Below are positions 29,578 through 38,263 of a DNA stretch of 64,000 nucleotides, in pieces. Under the pieces are notes generated by a model that was not told where the DNA came from, did no database searches, and was given only the letters and a program-made list of their open reading frames with translations. Each line of letters opens with the position of its first letter. Position 1 is the first letter of the stretch. Origin of the DNA: Acidovorax sp. GBBC 1281 (lineage in GTDB: Bacteria; Pseudomonadota; Gammaproteobacteria; Burkholderiales; Burkholderiaceae_C); the NCBI RefSeq assembly GCF_028473645.1, contig NZ_CP097269.1, forward strand, positions 380,001 to 444,000, written 5' to 3'. The position numbers and the translations under genes were made by a program.

Positions 29578-29914
29578 GGATGCAAGCCCCCTCCTGAAAT
29601 TATGGAATGGAAGGCCGGACCGTGGACGGTCGCTGGCCTTGGATTCTTGTCGTGCGCCTCTCCGCGCCGAGCCTGGCCCCCTGCAGCGGGGTCCTGTTCG
29701 GCAGGGGCAGGCATTCGCCTTGCGTCCTTTCTCCGTGCCTCTTTCTGCGCACTTGCATCCGTGCCGCCGCCATGGCTTTCAGCGGGGCCGGGTGATCCGT
29801 AGCCAGTATAGGGTGGCGCCCCGCGATTGGGGCAGGGGTTGCCCAGGGATCGGCGCCATGGACCACGCGATGGCCTTCCCTCGGCACAGCACTCCTTTCG
29901 CATAAAGTGTCTGC
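29578..29914. other. Intergenic region between divergent DGC and phosphatase genes
   Basis: 337 GC-rich bases between divergent genes. It presumably holds both promoters; a CATAAAGT element lies about 15 bases before the phosphatase start. Short open frames on both strands have no family features, and I see nothing else. Confidence 0.5.
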
Positions 29915-30667
29915 ATGAGCGACTCACCTTTCTACACCCGTTCGCTGAACCTGCTGGGCGCCACCAATTTCCGCGACCTGGGCGGTTACCCGGGCGAGCA
30001 GGGGCGGCCCGTGCGCTGGCGCCGCCTGTTCCGCTCCGACCACCTGGCCGCGCTGACGCCCGAAGACGCGCAGGCGCTGTCGGCGCTGGGGCTGGCGCGC
30101 GCCGTGGATTTCCGGGGGGAGCATGAGCGGGCCACGCTGGCCTACGTGCTGCCCGACGTGGCCTACTACCCGCTGTCCATCGAGCCGACGGTGGTGCAGC
30201 GTGCCAAGGAGATGGCGCTGTCGGGCCACACGCTCACGCCCGAGATCGCGATGGATCTGATGCGCGACACCTACCGCGCGTTCGTCGCGCACAACACGCG
30301 CGAGTTCGCCACGCTGTTCGAGCACCTGCTGGATAACGACACGCCGCTGGTCTTTCACTGCACCGCGGGCAAGGACCGGACGGGCTTCGCGGCGGCGCTC
30401 ATCCTGCTGGCGCTGGGCGTATCGCGCGAGGTGGTGATGCAGGACTACCTGCTCACCAACGGGTTCTATCGACGGCCCGCGCAGGTGAACGGGGCCGCGC
30501 CGGAGGCGGTGCTGAACGTGCTGTGGCGCGTGCAGCAGGACTTTCTCGAAGCGGCGCTGCAGGCCGTGGAGACGGACCATGGCGGCGTGCTGCGCTACCT
30601 GGAGCAGCGGCTGGGCGTGGGCCCCGGCGAGCGCAAGCGCCTGGCGCAGTGGTATCTGGAGCCCTGA
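29915..30667 (+). CDS. Tyrosine-protein phosphatase (Y_phosphatase3 type)
   Basis: 250 residues. N-terminal NFRDLGGY motif, then the catalytic P-loop HCTAGKDRTG with nucleophile Cys149 and the Arg of the CX5R signature. The length and motifs fit the atypical tyrosine/lipid phosphatases related to the secreted LipA/TpbA type, but there is no signal peptide here, so it should act in the cytoplasm. The substrate (phosphotyrosine protein or phosphoinositide) cannot be told. The divergent neighbour is a diguanylate cyclase. Confidence 0.92.
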   Translation: MSDSPFYTRSLNLLGATNFRDLGGYPGEQGRPVRWRRLFRSDHLAALTPEDAQALSALGLARAVDFRGEHERATLAYVLPDVAYYPLSIEPTVVQRAKEMALSGHTLTPEIAMDLMRDTYRAFVAHNTREFATLFEHLLDNDTPLVFHCTAGKDRTGFAAALILLALGVSREVVMQDYLLTNGFYRRPAQVNGAAPEAVLNVLWRVQQDFLEAALQAVETDHGGVLRYLEQRLGVGPGERKRLAQWYLEP

Positions 30668-30686
30668 TGGGAGCGCGGTGCACATG

Positions 30687-30717
30687 AAAAAAGCCGGCAC
30701 AGGTGCCGGCTTTTTTT
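30687..30717. terminator. Bidirectional terminator
   Basis: AAAAAAGCCGGCAC-AG-GTGCCGGCTTTTTTT lies between two convergent genes (phosphatase plus strand, HU minus strand). The A-run and T-run make it usable in both directions. Confidence 0.92.
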
Positions 30718-30763
30718 GTTGGGCTGGCGGTGCCGCCAAGGCACCGCGGAGCGCACCGGTCGA

Positions 30764-31258
30764 TCAGACCGTGGCGTCCTTGAGCTTCTTCAGCGCGCGG
30801 GTCTTGATCTTGACCAAGGCGGGCTTGGCGGGGAACCAGCGCTCGGCACCCGTGAACGGGTCCTTGCCGAAGCGCTTCTTCTTGGCGGGCACTTGCTGCA
30901 GGCCGATCTTCATCAGGCCGGGCAGCGTGAATTCGCCGGAGCCCTTCTTGTGCACCGAAGCCAGGATGGCCGATTCCAGTGCTGCGAGCACGGCCTTGGC
31001 GGCCTTGGGCTCGACGCCGGCCTGCTGCGCCAGGTGGGCGATCAGCGAGGTCTTCGTGAACACTTCCTTCAGCGGCTTGAGCGCGGCGGGCGCGGCCTTG
31101 GCGGCGACGGGGGCCTTGGCCTTGGGGGCTGCGACCTTCTTCACGGGAGCGGCCTTCTTGGCCGGTGCTGCGACCTTCTTGGCTACGGGGGCTGCAGCCT
31201 TCTTGGCTGCGGGAGCGGCCTTCTTTGCAGGCGCGGTGGTTTTCTTTGCAGTTGCCAT
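30764..31258 (-). CDS. HU-family DNA-binding protein with histone-H1-like tail
   Basis: 164 residues from MATAKKTTAPAKK; longer upstream frames are not credible. The first 60 residues are an Ala/Lys/Pro tail with repeats of the PAKKA/VAKK type, like eukaryotic H1 tails. The rest is an HU/IHF fold: FTKTSLIAHLAQQAGV, a beta-arm region GEFTLPGLMKIGLQQ and RFGKDPFTGAERWFPAKPAL. It should condense or bend DNA, with the tail adding non-specific affinity. Such tailed HU proteins are seen in several Burkholderiales. The tail repeats also make the gene prone to length variation. Confidence 0.92.
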   Translation of the reverse strand: MATAKKTTAPAKKAAPAAKKAAAPVAKKVAAPAKKAAPVKKVAAPKAKAPVAAKAAPAALKPLKEVFTKTSLIAHLAQQAGVEPKAAKAVLAALESAILASVHKKGSGEFTLPGLMKIGLQQVPAKKKRFGKDPFTGAERWFPAKPALVKIKTRALKKLKDATV

Positions 31259-31536
31259 GGTGTTGGTATTTCTCGGAAAAAAGTGGTGAACATTCCAGCA
31301 TGCTGGTCGCCGGATTCTAGGGGGTTTGCATCGGCGGGCGCGGGCCGCACGCGGATTGCACGCTGCAAGCGGCATGGATGCTGGGTTCGAAGGCCCCGAG
31401 GCGCGCGCAGAAAGCGGTGCCGGCGAGGTGCCCTGGCGATGCCGGGCGATGCCCGCGGCGTTGGCCCCGCGGGGCAATCGCGTTAAGCTGTCCCATCCCC
31501 CACCGGCGCCATGCAGCGCATCGCAAAGGAATGGCC

Positions 31537-32439
31537 ATGAGCGACACATCCCCCTTCGGTTTCGGCAGGTTCGTGCCGGGCTTCGACTTCCTCCAGAACC
31601 TGGCCAAAGGCGCGCCGGGCGGCGTGCCGCAGATGCCCAGCCTGTCGAGCTGGGTGGCCCCGACGATCAGCGTGGAAGAGCTGGAAAAACGCATCGATGA
31701 ATTGAAGGCCGTGCAGTTCTGGCTGGAGCAAAATTCGCGCGCCTTGAGCGCCACGGTGCAGGCGCTGGAGGTGCAGAAGATGACCCTCGCCACGCTCAAA
31801 GGCATGAACGTGGCGATGGGCGATCTGGCCGGTGCCTTCGCGCCCAAACCATCGCCTGCGGCGCCCGCCCCCGAGCCCGCGCGTGCCAGCCCCGCCCCCT
31901 ACCGAGAGCCCCAGCGCGAGCCACCGGCCGAGCCGCCCGCTTCCGAGCCCGCGGCCGAAGAAGACGCCGCCAGCGACCCCGCGGCCACGGGTGCCGCGTC
32001 CTCCGCGCTGCCCGGCGTCGTGGACCCGATGCAGTGGTGGGGCGCGCTGACCAGCCAGTTCCAGCAGATCGCGGCCCAGGCGATGGGCGATGCGTCGCAC
32101 CAGGCCGCGGTGGAGGCCACGCGCGGTGCGGCGGCCGAGGCCTTCAAGACCGCCACCGACATGGCCACGCAACTGGCCGCCCAGGGGCTGCAGGGCGTGC
32201 AGGAAGCCACGCGCATGGCCCAGGCGCCGCAGGATGCCAAGGCGCCCACCGCCCGCAGCCGCAAGCCGGCCGCGGCCCCTGCTGCAGCCCGCACGGCAGC
32301 CCCGCGCACCCGGCCGGCCGCTGCGCCGAAAAAGGCCGCTGCCAGGAAGCCCGTGGGGGCTCCCCCTTCCACGGCGCGGCGCGCTGCCGCGCCGGCCGCG
32401 GCCAAGTCCGCCGCACCGCGCAAGCGGACGGGCCCGTGA
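31537..32439 (+). CDS. phaM: PhaM-family polyhydroxyalkanoate granule regulator
   Basis: 300 residues from MSDTSPFGFG; the ATG at 31537 is preferred because AAAGGA stands 6 bases before it, while the ATG at 31531 abuts that site. The conserved PhaM N-terminus is visible: FVPGFDFLQNLA, then SWVAPTISVEELEKRIDELK and QFWLEQNSRALSATVQALEVQ. A proline-rich middle and a Lys/Ala-rich C-terminal tail (KKAAARK type) follow; in Cupriavidus this tail binds DNA and tethers PHA granules to the nucleoid while the N-terminus activates PhaC. No pha biosynthesis genes are in the window. Confidence 0.88.
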   Translation: MSDTSPFGFGRFVPGFDFLQNLAKGAPGGVPQMPSLSSWVAPTISVEELEKRIDELKAVQFWLEQNSRALSATVQALEVQKMTLATLKGMNVAMGDLAGAFAPKPSPAAPAPEPARASPAPYREPQREPPAEPPASEPAAEEDAASDPAATGAASSALPGVVDPMQWWGALTSQFQQIAAQAMGDASHQAAVEATRGAAAEAFKTATDMATQLAAQGLQGVQEATRMAQAPQDAKAPTARSRKPAAAPAAARTAAPRTRPAAAPKKAAARKPVGAPPSTARRAAAPAAAKSAAPRKRTGP

Positions 32440-32512
32440 CCGCATCCCCCTGCACTTTCCTTTCCGACATGGCCGCCCGCGCAGCGGGCCGCCGCGACCT
32501 TTGCCTCCGACC

Positions 32513-33829
32513 ATGAAACTCTTTCCCAACGGCCACGCCACCCATCCCCAGTGGCGCATGGCGGCCGCGCTGGTGCTGGCGCAACTGCGCGCGCAGATGG
32601 CGCTGCCGCAGTACGCCAGCGCGCCCACCCTGGGGGTGCTCTACATCACCGACCACTATGCGGACGAGGCGCAGGCCCTGCTCGACTTCGTGTCGGCCGA
32701 ACTGCCCGAGGTGACCGACTGGAGCGGCACCGTGGGCGTGGGCGTGGCGGCCAACAACGCCGAATACTTCGACGAGCCGGCACTGTCCGTCATGCTGCTG
32801 GACCTGCGGTCCGACCAGTACCGCGTGTTCTCCGGCGTGGCGCCGCTGGCGCGCAATGCGGCCAGCGGGTTCGTCGCGCACACGGCGCTTGTGCACGCGG
32901 ACGGCCGCACGCCCGACCTGGCCGAGTTGATTGATGAAATGGCCGACCGCACGGCCACCGGCTACCTGTTCGGCGGCTTGTCGGCCAGCCGCAACGCGAG
33001 CGTGCAGTTCGCCGTGGGCGGCAACGGCAACATCGCGGGGCAGGGCGGCGCGCGCGGCGTGTTCGACGGCGGACTGTCGGGCGTGGCCTTCAGCGAGGGC
33101 GTGAGCCTGCTGTCGCGCGTCACGCAGGGTTGCCAGCCCGTGGGGCCGCTTTGCACCATCACCGAGGCGCAGGACAACGTGGTGCTGGCGCTCGATGGCC
33201 AGCCGGCCCTGGATGCGCTGCTGGACACGCTGCACATCTCGCTCGACGGCGACCCGCAGCCCGCGCTGCGCGAAGTGCGGGCCACGCTCGCGGGCCTGGT
33301 GGATGCCGGCGTGCAGCCGCTCGGCCGGGCGGGGCATTTCGGTACCGATACCCGGGTGCGCCACATCGTGGGGCTCGACGCCACGCGACGCGGCGTGGCC
33401 CTGGCCGATCAGGTGGAGGAGGGCATGCGGCTGGCGTTCTGCCAGCGCAACGTGGCGGCGGCGCGCGCCGACCTGATGCGTATCTGCGCGGAGATCCGCG
33501 AGGAACTCACGCCCGAGGAGACCGAGACCCTGCCCGCGCCGCCGGCCGACAGCGAACGCCGCGCACTGGCGCAGGCCCTGGGCGGCAGTGCCGAGGGGGC
33601 CACGAGAGCGCCGGTGCAGCGGCACATCGTGGGCGCGATCTACGTGAGTTGCTCCGGCCGCGGCGGCCCGCATTTCGGCGGGCCGAGCGCGGAGCTGCAG
33701 ATCGTGCGCCATGCGCTGGGCGACGTGCCGCTGGTGGGGTTCTTCGCCGGCGGCGAGATCGCCCACCACCGGCTGTACGGCTACACCGGCGTGCTCACGG
33801 TCTTCACCAGCGAGCACGCGCCGGCCTGA
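32513..33829 (+). CDS. FIST-domain sensor protein
   Basis: 438 residues starting MKLFPNGHATHPQWRMA. The FIST N domain spans about 40-235 (LGVLYITDHYADEAQALLDF, then GVGVAANNAEYFDEPALSVML and YLFGGLSASRN), and FIST_C about 255-415, ending FFAGGEIAHHRLYGYTGVLTVF. FIST domains bind small molecules, proposed to be amino acids, and usually feed signalling proteins. Here the protein has no output domain. It is 73 bases downstream of phaM on the same strand and convergent with dadA. Confidence 0.9.
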   Translation: MKLFPNGHATHPQWRMAAALVLAQLRAQMALPQYASAPTLGVLYITDHYADEAQALLDFVSAELPEVTDWSGTVGVGVAANNAEYFDEPALSVMLLDLRSDQYRVFSGVAPLARNAASGFVAHTALVHADGRTPDLAELIDEMADRTATGYLFGGLSASRNASVQFAVGGNGNIAGQGGARGVFDGGLSGVAFSEGVSLLSRVTQGCQPVGPLCTITEAQDNVVLALDGQPALDALLDTLHISLDGDPQPALREVRATLAGLVDAGVQPLGRAGHFGTDTRVRHIVGLDATRRGVALADQVEEGMRLAFCQRNVAAARADLMRICAEIREELTPEETETLPAPPADSERRALAQALGGSAEGATRAPVQRHIVGAIYVSCSGRGGPHFGGPSAELQIVRHALGDVPLVGFFAGGEIAHHRLYGYTGVLTVFTSEHAPA

Positions 33830-33904
33830 GCCCGGCGACTGCGGGAGGCCCCGAGCCGGCATGCCCGCAGGCCGTGCGCCCCTTCCCGGGGTGGCCCAAC
33901 GGGG

Positions 33905-33970
33905 GTTTAAGCCTTTTTGGCCTCACGCCCTAGAAAATCATGCAGCGACAGCTATGAAAATAATAGCAAT
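33905..33970. repeat. AT-rich interspersed repeat copy
   Basis: TTTAAGCCTTTTTGGCCTC, a spacer, then CAGCTATGAAAATAATAGCA. It fills the gap between the convergent FIST and dadA genes and shares the GCTAT..ATAGC core with the copies at 22108, 35330 and 57433. Confidence 0.6.
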
Positions 33971-33975
33971 GGACC

Positions 33976-35280
33976 TCAGGTCACCGGCAGGAGCGCGGGT
34001 GCGGCGGTGCGCGGCATGCCGGTGAAGGCGAAGTCCACTTCCGGCGCCAGCCCGCTCACAATGCGGGCGATGGAGCGGCCCGAGCCGCAGGCGTGCGTCC
34101 AGCCCAGCGTGCCGTGGCCCGTGTTGAGGAACAGGTTGCCGATCTTCGTCTTGCCGATCAGCGGCACGTTGCTGGGCGTGGCAGGGCGCAGCCCGGTCCA
34201 GAACTGGGCCTGGCGTGTGTCGCCCGCGCCGGGAAAGAGTTCTTCCACGCGGCGCACGATGGCTTCGCAGCGCACGGGGTTCAAGTCGCGCTGGTAGCCG
34301 TTGAGTTCCGCCGTGCCGGCGATGCGCAGGCGGTCGCCGCGCTCGCTGGTGTAGCGCGAGAAGACGAGCTTGAATTCATCGTCCGTCAGGCTCACCTCGT
34401 AGGCCGCCGAGGCATCGCGCACGGGCATCGTGACCGAATAGCCCTTGGCCGGGTAGATGGGCAGGCGCAGGCCCAGCGGCTCGGCCAGCAGCGGGCTGAA
34501 CGAGCCCATGGCCAGCACGTAGGCATCGCCCCGCACGCGTTCGAAGCGGCCTTCCGCGTTGGTGATCTCGGCATGGTCGATGGCGCCGCCCGCCGTGCGC
34601 AGCGCCGTGATGTGGCAGCCGGTACGGAACTGCACGCCCGCCGCCTGCGCCAGCCGGGCCAGCTCGCGCGTGAAGGTGTTGGCGTCGCCCGATTCGTCCT
34701 CAGCCGTGTAGGTGGCGCCGGCCAGTTGCGGGCGGATGTGGGCGAGCGCGGGCTCCAGCCGCACGGCCTCGTCGGCGCTGACCACGCGGCGCTCGCAGCC
34801 CAGGGCGCGCATCTGCTCGGCGGGAGCGAGCGCGGCATCGAACTCCCGGGCGCTCGTGTAGAAGTGCAGGATGCCCTGCGTGCGCTGGTCGTACTGGAGG
34901 CCCGTATCGCGGCGCAGCTGCTGCAGCGTGTCGCGGCTGTAGGTGCCCAGGCGCACGATCTGCTCGATGTTGTGCCGCGTGCGGGCCGGCGTGCATTCGC
35001 GCAGGAACTGCAGGCCCCACAGCCACTGGCGCATGTCGGCGCGCAGGCGAAAGAGCAGGGGGGCGTCTTCGCGGCCCAGCCATTTCAGCACCTTGAACGG
35101 CGCGCCGGGGTTGGCCCAGGGCTCGGCATGGCTTACCGAGATCTGCCCGCCGTTGGCGAAGCTGGTTTCCGCACCGGGCACGCCCTGGCGGTCGATGACG
35201 GTCACTTCGTGGCCGAGTTGTTGCAGGAAATAGGCGGAGGTGGTGCCGAGCAGGCCGGCACCGAGAACGATCACGCGCAT
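33976..35280 (-). CDS. dadA: D-amino acid dehydrogenase small subunit
   Basis: 434 residues, full length. The N-terminal FAD-binding fold has GAGLLGTTSAYFL and VTVIDRQ; the DadA-type FANGGQISVSHAEPWANP follows. The C-terminal part has FWTGLRPATPSNVPLIGKT and NTGHGTLGWTHACGSGR. It oxidises D-amino acids (typically D-alanine) to 2-oxoacids, passing electrons to the respiratory chain at the inner membrane. A tandem glycine riboswitch lies in its leader (35381-35570), so expression probably responds to glycine. Confidence 0.95.
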   Translation of the reverse strand: MRVIVLGAGLLGTTSAYFLQQLGHEVTVIDRQGVPGAETSFANGGQISVSHAEPWANPGAPFKVLKWLGREDAPLLFRLRADMRQWLWGLQFLRECTPARTRHNIEQIVRLGTYSRDTLQQLRRDTGLQYDQRTQGILHFYTSAREFDAALAPAEQMRALGCERRVVSADEAVRLEPALAHIRPQLAGATYTAEDESGDANTFTRELARLAQAAGVQFRTGCHITALRTAGGAIDHAEITNAEGRFERVRGDAYVLAMGSFSPLLAEPLGLRLPIYPAKGYSVTMPVRDASAAYEVSLTDDEFKLVFSRYTSERGDRLRIAGTAELNGYQRDLNPVRCEAIVRRVEELFPGAGDTRQAQFWTGLRPATPSNVPLIGKTKIGNLFLNTGHGTLGWTHACGSGRSIARIVSGLAPEVDFAFTGMPRTAAPALLPVT

Positions 35281-35329
35281 GATTCACAAGCCTTTTGGAA
35301 GGTTTGCGCAAGCAGATCGCCGGCGTGGT

Positions 35330-35346
35330 GCTATTGAATCGATAGC
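35330..35346. repeat. Repeat core in the dadA leader
   Basis: GCTATTGAATCGATAGC has 5-bp inverted ends and resembles only the core of the longer copies. It lies between the riboswitch and the dadA start. Confidence 0.4.
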
Positions 35347-35380
35347 GTGCAGCCGACGGCGATCTGCTGTGCTGCCGCTC

Positions 35381-35570
35381 CCCCTGTCCTTGGTACCTGA
35401 GAGATTCACCCTGCGCCAACACGGCGAGGGGCTTGCTCCTTCGGTGCGCCATGGCATGCATGGCGGCTCTCCAGACGGCTTTGATGGTGGTGCAGTACGG
35501 GACCTGAGCGTGTATGGGAGTTTGCGCCTTCGGTGGAGCGGCCCGGGGGCCGTTCGCTCTCCTGCGGGGT
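35381..35570 (-). promoter_or_regulatory. Tandem glycine riboswitch
   Basis: Read on the minus strand, two glycine aptamers follow each other. Aptamer 1 (about 35563 to 35500) has GGAGAGCG, CACCGAAGGCGCAAACTCCC and a closing CGCTCAGGT. Aptamer 2 (about 35475 to 35388) has CTGGAGAGCC, GCACCGAAGGAGCAAGCCC and GGTGAATCTCTCAGGTACC followed by AAGGACAGGGGG. These are the conserved glycine-riboswitch blocks, in tandem as usual. The regulated gene is dadA, about 100 bases on, and not the more common gcv operon. Confidence 0.95.
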
Positions 35571-35633
35571 GCATCGTAGCAGCGAAGCCGCGCCGCGCAA
35601 ACCCGGTGCGCGGCGAAGGGGCGGGCCGTGCGG

Positions 35634-36653
35634 TCAGTCGATGCGGATCCGGGCGTCCTTCACCACCTGGGCCCACTTGGCGCGGTCGGTGTGGACGGTC
35701 TGGCGAAACTGCGCGGGCGTCTCGATGCGCACGGCGTTGCCCTGCGATTCGAAGCGCTCGCGCACCTCGGGCTGCTCCAGCACCTGGCGCAGGGCGGTGT
35801 TGAGTTTCTGCACCACGGCGGCGTCCGTTCCCTTGGGCGCGAAGAGGCCGAACCAGATCGAGCTGTCGAAGCCCTGCGTGCCCGGCAGGCCGCTGGAGGC
35901 GATGGTGGGCACCTCCTTGACGGCGGCCACGGGCTTGGCGGTGGTCACGCCCAGCAGGCGCACCTTGCCGGCCTTGTAGTGCGGCAGCACGGTCTGCACC
36001 TGGTTCATGATGCAGCAGGTCTCGCCGCGCACCACCGACGTGATGGCTTCGGGGCCGCCCTTGTAGGGCACGTGGACCATGTCCAGGCCCAGGCGCGCAT
36101 TGAATTCGGCGAACGCCATGTGCGTGCCGGCGCCGTTGCCGGTGGAGGCGTAGTTGTATTGGCCGGGGTGGGCCTTCACCAGCGCGACGAACTCCTGGAG
36201 CGTCTTCGCGTCGATGACGTCGGGGTTGATGGTGAGCACGTTCGACACGTCGATCAGCGGGCCCACCGGGACGAAGTCGTTCTCCACGTCGAAGGGCAGC
36301 TTCGGGTAGAGCGCGGCGTTGCTGCCATGCGTGGCGGCGGTGCCGAAGGCCAGCGTGTAGCCGTCGGGCCGGGCGCGGGCCACGAACTCGCTAGCGATGT
36401 TGCCGGCCGCGCCCGATTTGTAGTCGATGACGATGGGCTGCCCGAGCTTCTGGCTCAGGGGCTCCTGCACCGCGCGGGCCACGACGTCGATGCCCGAGCC
36501 CGCCGGAAAGCCCAGGATCAGGGTGATGGGTTGCCGGGGCCAGCCGGCCGCTTCGGCGTGGGCGGCGAAGCTGAAGGTGGTGGCCGCGGCGCAGGCCAGG
36601 GCGGCGGCGATGCGGCGGATGGCGCGGTGGGTGATGGGAAAGCGGAGCGGCAT
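35634..36653 (-). CDS. Bug-family (TctC) tripartite tricarboxylate transporter substrate-binding protein
   Basis: 339 residues from MPLRFPITHR; the much longer open frame upstream is not family-like. Signal peptide to about residue 33 (IAAALACAAATTFSFAAHA-EA). The Bug fold starts WPRQPITLILGFPAGSGIDVVAR, with IVIDYKSGAAGNIASEFVARA and YNYASTGNGAGTHMAF further on. Such periplasmic proteins bind small carboxylates or amides; the ligand is not predictable. The membrane partners TctA/TctB are not in the window, which is common for the expanded Bug families of Burkholderiales. Confidence 0.93.
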   Translation of the reverse strand: MPLRFPITHRAIRRIAAALACAAATTFSFAAHAEAAGWPRQPITLILGFPAGSGIDVVARAVQEPLSQKLGQPIVIDYKSGAAGNIASEFVARARPDGYTLAFGTAATHGSNAALYPKLPFDVENDFVPVGPLIDVSNVLTINPDVIDAKTLQEFVALVKAHPGQYNYASTGNGAGTHMAFAEFNARLGLDMVHVPYKGGPEAITSVVRGETCCIMNQVQTVLPHYKAGKVRLLGVTTAKPVAAVKEVPTIASSGLPGTQGFDSSIWFGLFAPKGTDAAVVQKLNTALRQVLEQPEVRERFESQGNAVRIETPAQFRQTVHTDRAKWAQVVKDARIRID

Positions 36654-36802
36654 GGCAGAGGGGCGCTGAACGCGGGGTGAGAACCGATGCGCCATTGTGG
36701 GCAAGCGTTCATGCGCCGCGCGCCATATGCATATGGGCCGGGGGCGCGCCGCCGCCATGGGGGGAACGCGGCGGGCACGGGGCCGCGCGGGCCCCGCGTG
36801 GC

Positions 36803-37225
36803 TCAGTACCGGTTCGGGTTGTCCGGGCGGCGGTCCTGGCGGTTGGGCACGCCGTCGCCGTCGCGGTCCCAGCCGCCGCGGCGCATCTCCCAGCGGCCGT
36901 CGTGCTGCACCCAGGCCGGCTGGCGGTAGACATAGCCGGGGCGGGCGCGGACCCAGTGGCCGGCCACCCAGACATGGCGATGGCCGCGCCATTCCCAATG
37001 GCCCGTCTCCCACACCATGCCGCGGCGCGGGGGCGGCACGGCTTCCCGGCGGGGCGGGGGCGGTGCCTGGTACTGCACCATCACGGGCCCGGGCTGCTGG
37101 TACACCGGTCCGCCAGACTGCACGATCACGGTGGCACTGGTGGCTGCCCGTGCCACGGTGGTGACGGAGCCCATCGCGGCGAGGGCCAGCGTGGCGGCGG
37201 TGAGGGCAATGGTCTTGCGGGTCAT
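36803..37225 (-). CDS. Secreted YXWGXW-repeat protein with TSP3-like calcium motif
   Basis: 140 residues from MTRKTIALTA, with AAGGAG 6 bases before the ATG. A start 48 bases upstream (37273) also has GGAGG and would add 16 residues, but it spoils the signal peptide. Signal peptide to about residue 28. A proline/glutamine-rich stretch precedes WETGHWEWRGHRHVWVAGHW, the YXWGXW-type tandem, ending near WEMRRGGW. The C-terminus DRDGDGVPNRQDRRPDNP is a thrombospondin-3-type calcium-binding loop. An envelope or outer-surface location is likely; function unknown. Confidence 0.85.
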   Translation of the reverse strand: MTRKTIALTAATLALAAMGSVTTVARAATSATVIVQSGGPVYQQPGPVMVQYQAPPPPRREAVPPPRRGMVWETGHWEWRGHRHVWVAGHWVRARPGYVYRQPAWVQHDGRWEMRRGGWDRDGDGVPNRQDRRPDNPNRY

Positions 37226-37557
37226 GACGATCTCCTTTGGAAAAGCGCTGTGTGTTTTTTTCAGCACCTCCATCGTGATCCTCCAACGTCAAGCCGGTGT
37301 CGCCGCGGCGCGAAGTGTTGTGACCGGGTGTTTCCGGCCGGGAGGGTCGGTGGGCTATGCCCTGAAGGTCAAAAACTCAGCGGCTGGCAGAGCGTTGCGC
37401 CATCCATATCGGCTTGCGCCTTTGCGTTCCATGGGGCCGGGCGGCTCGGGTCTTGCGAGGGACTCCATCCCCGGAAACTTGGCGGTGCTGAAACCCGTGT
37501 AGTCATCCATGGATTTTCCTGACCCAACGCATGCCGTGGTTCTCCCGGTCGCAGACG
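37226..37557. other. Intergenic region downstream of the R-body operon
   Basis: 332 bases between the YXWGXW gene start and the end of the reb-like operon. It contains the YXWGXW Shine-Dalgarno region (37226-37285). I found no credible gene, no strong terminator hairpin and no repeat in the rest. Confidence 0.5.
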
Positions 37558-38253
37558 TCATTGCACTTCCTTTATCAACCAATAAACCGCCTTGATCGTC
37601 TGCAGTGCGATGGTCTGGTTTTCTGCCAACACGTTCTCGAGTGGCAGGACATTCGATACCGACACGCCGGGAACGATGGTGATGGGCACGCCGTTGGTGT
37701 CGGTGGACAGCGGCAAGGGTTCTGGCACCAGGATGAAACTGCGCCGCAACAACGACACGGCCATTCCCAGCGCAAGCAATGCCACCACCGCGATCACCGC
37801 CACGATCGCCTTGATCGGAGGGATCGGGATCTTCTTGATCAGGCTGGCGATGAACGAAACGGCGATCAGGCAATCGAGGGCCAGCGGTGAATTCAGCACC
37901 CTCACCATTTGCGTCTGCACCAGTTCACCGGGCTGCTGCATGAACTCCACCGCATAGGTCTTTCCTCGGACACCGACTGGAACCGCCAGACGGCGCATGG
38001 ACAAGGTGTTGTCCGTGGCCTCGTAATTCACACGGCTCAGTCCGGGGGACAGTGCCACGGGCGGCGAAAGGTTCAACCAGTCGCCTGCGCTGTCAGGCAA
38101 TTGGATGTCGCCTGGGTCGGCTTGAACCAGAATGAAATCGCCTGCATAGCCGTCCAGCCCCATGCCGGAGGGATATTGGCGATATGCCTGCGGAAATGCC
38201 ACCACCACCACCTGTGCCGGCAAAGGCCGCCATGGGGTTTCGCGACGTGGCAT
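37558..38253 (-). CDS. Membrane-anchored protein of the R-body-like operon, unknown
   Basis: 231 residues, last gene of the eight-gene operon. The N-terminal half is a soluble, beta-rich domain without signal peptide (AQVVVVAFPQAYRQYPSGMG, then DFILVQADPGDIQLPD). A membrane hairpin follows, about 130-150 (ALDCLIAVSFIASLIKKI) and 152-172 (IKAIVAVIAVVALLALGMAV), and then a C-terminal tail ending YWLIKEVQ. No family recognised. Two adjacent helices with soluble ends suggest an inner-membrane anchor. It starts 10 bases after the stop of the preceding gene; an AGGG stands 10 bases before the ATG. Confidence 0.7.
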   Translation of the reverse strand: MPRRETPWRPLPAQVVVVAFPQAYRQYPSGMGLDGYAGDFILVQADPGDIQLPDSAGDWLNLSPPVALSPGLSRVNYEATDNTLSMRRLAVPVGVRGKTYAVEFMQQPGELVQTQMVRVLNSPLALDCLIAVSFIASLIKKIPIPPIKAIVAVIAVVALLALGMAVSLLRRSFILVPEPLPLSTDTNGVPITIVPGVSVSNVLPLENVLAENQTIALQTIKAVYWLIKEVQ

Positions 38254-38263
38254 GCAGGTGACC

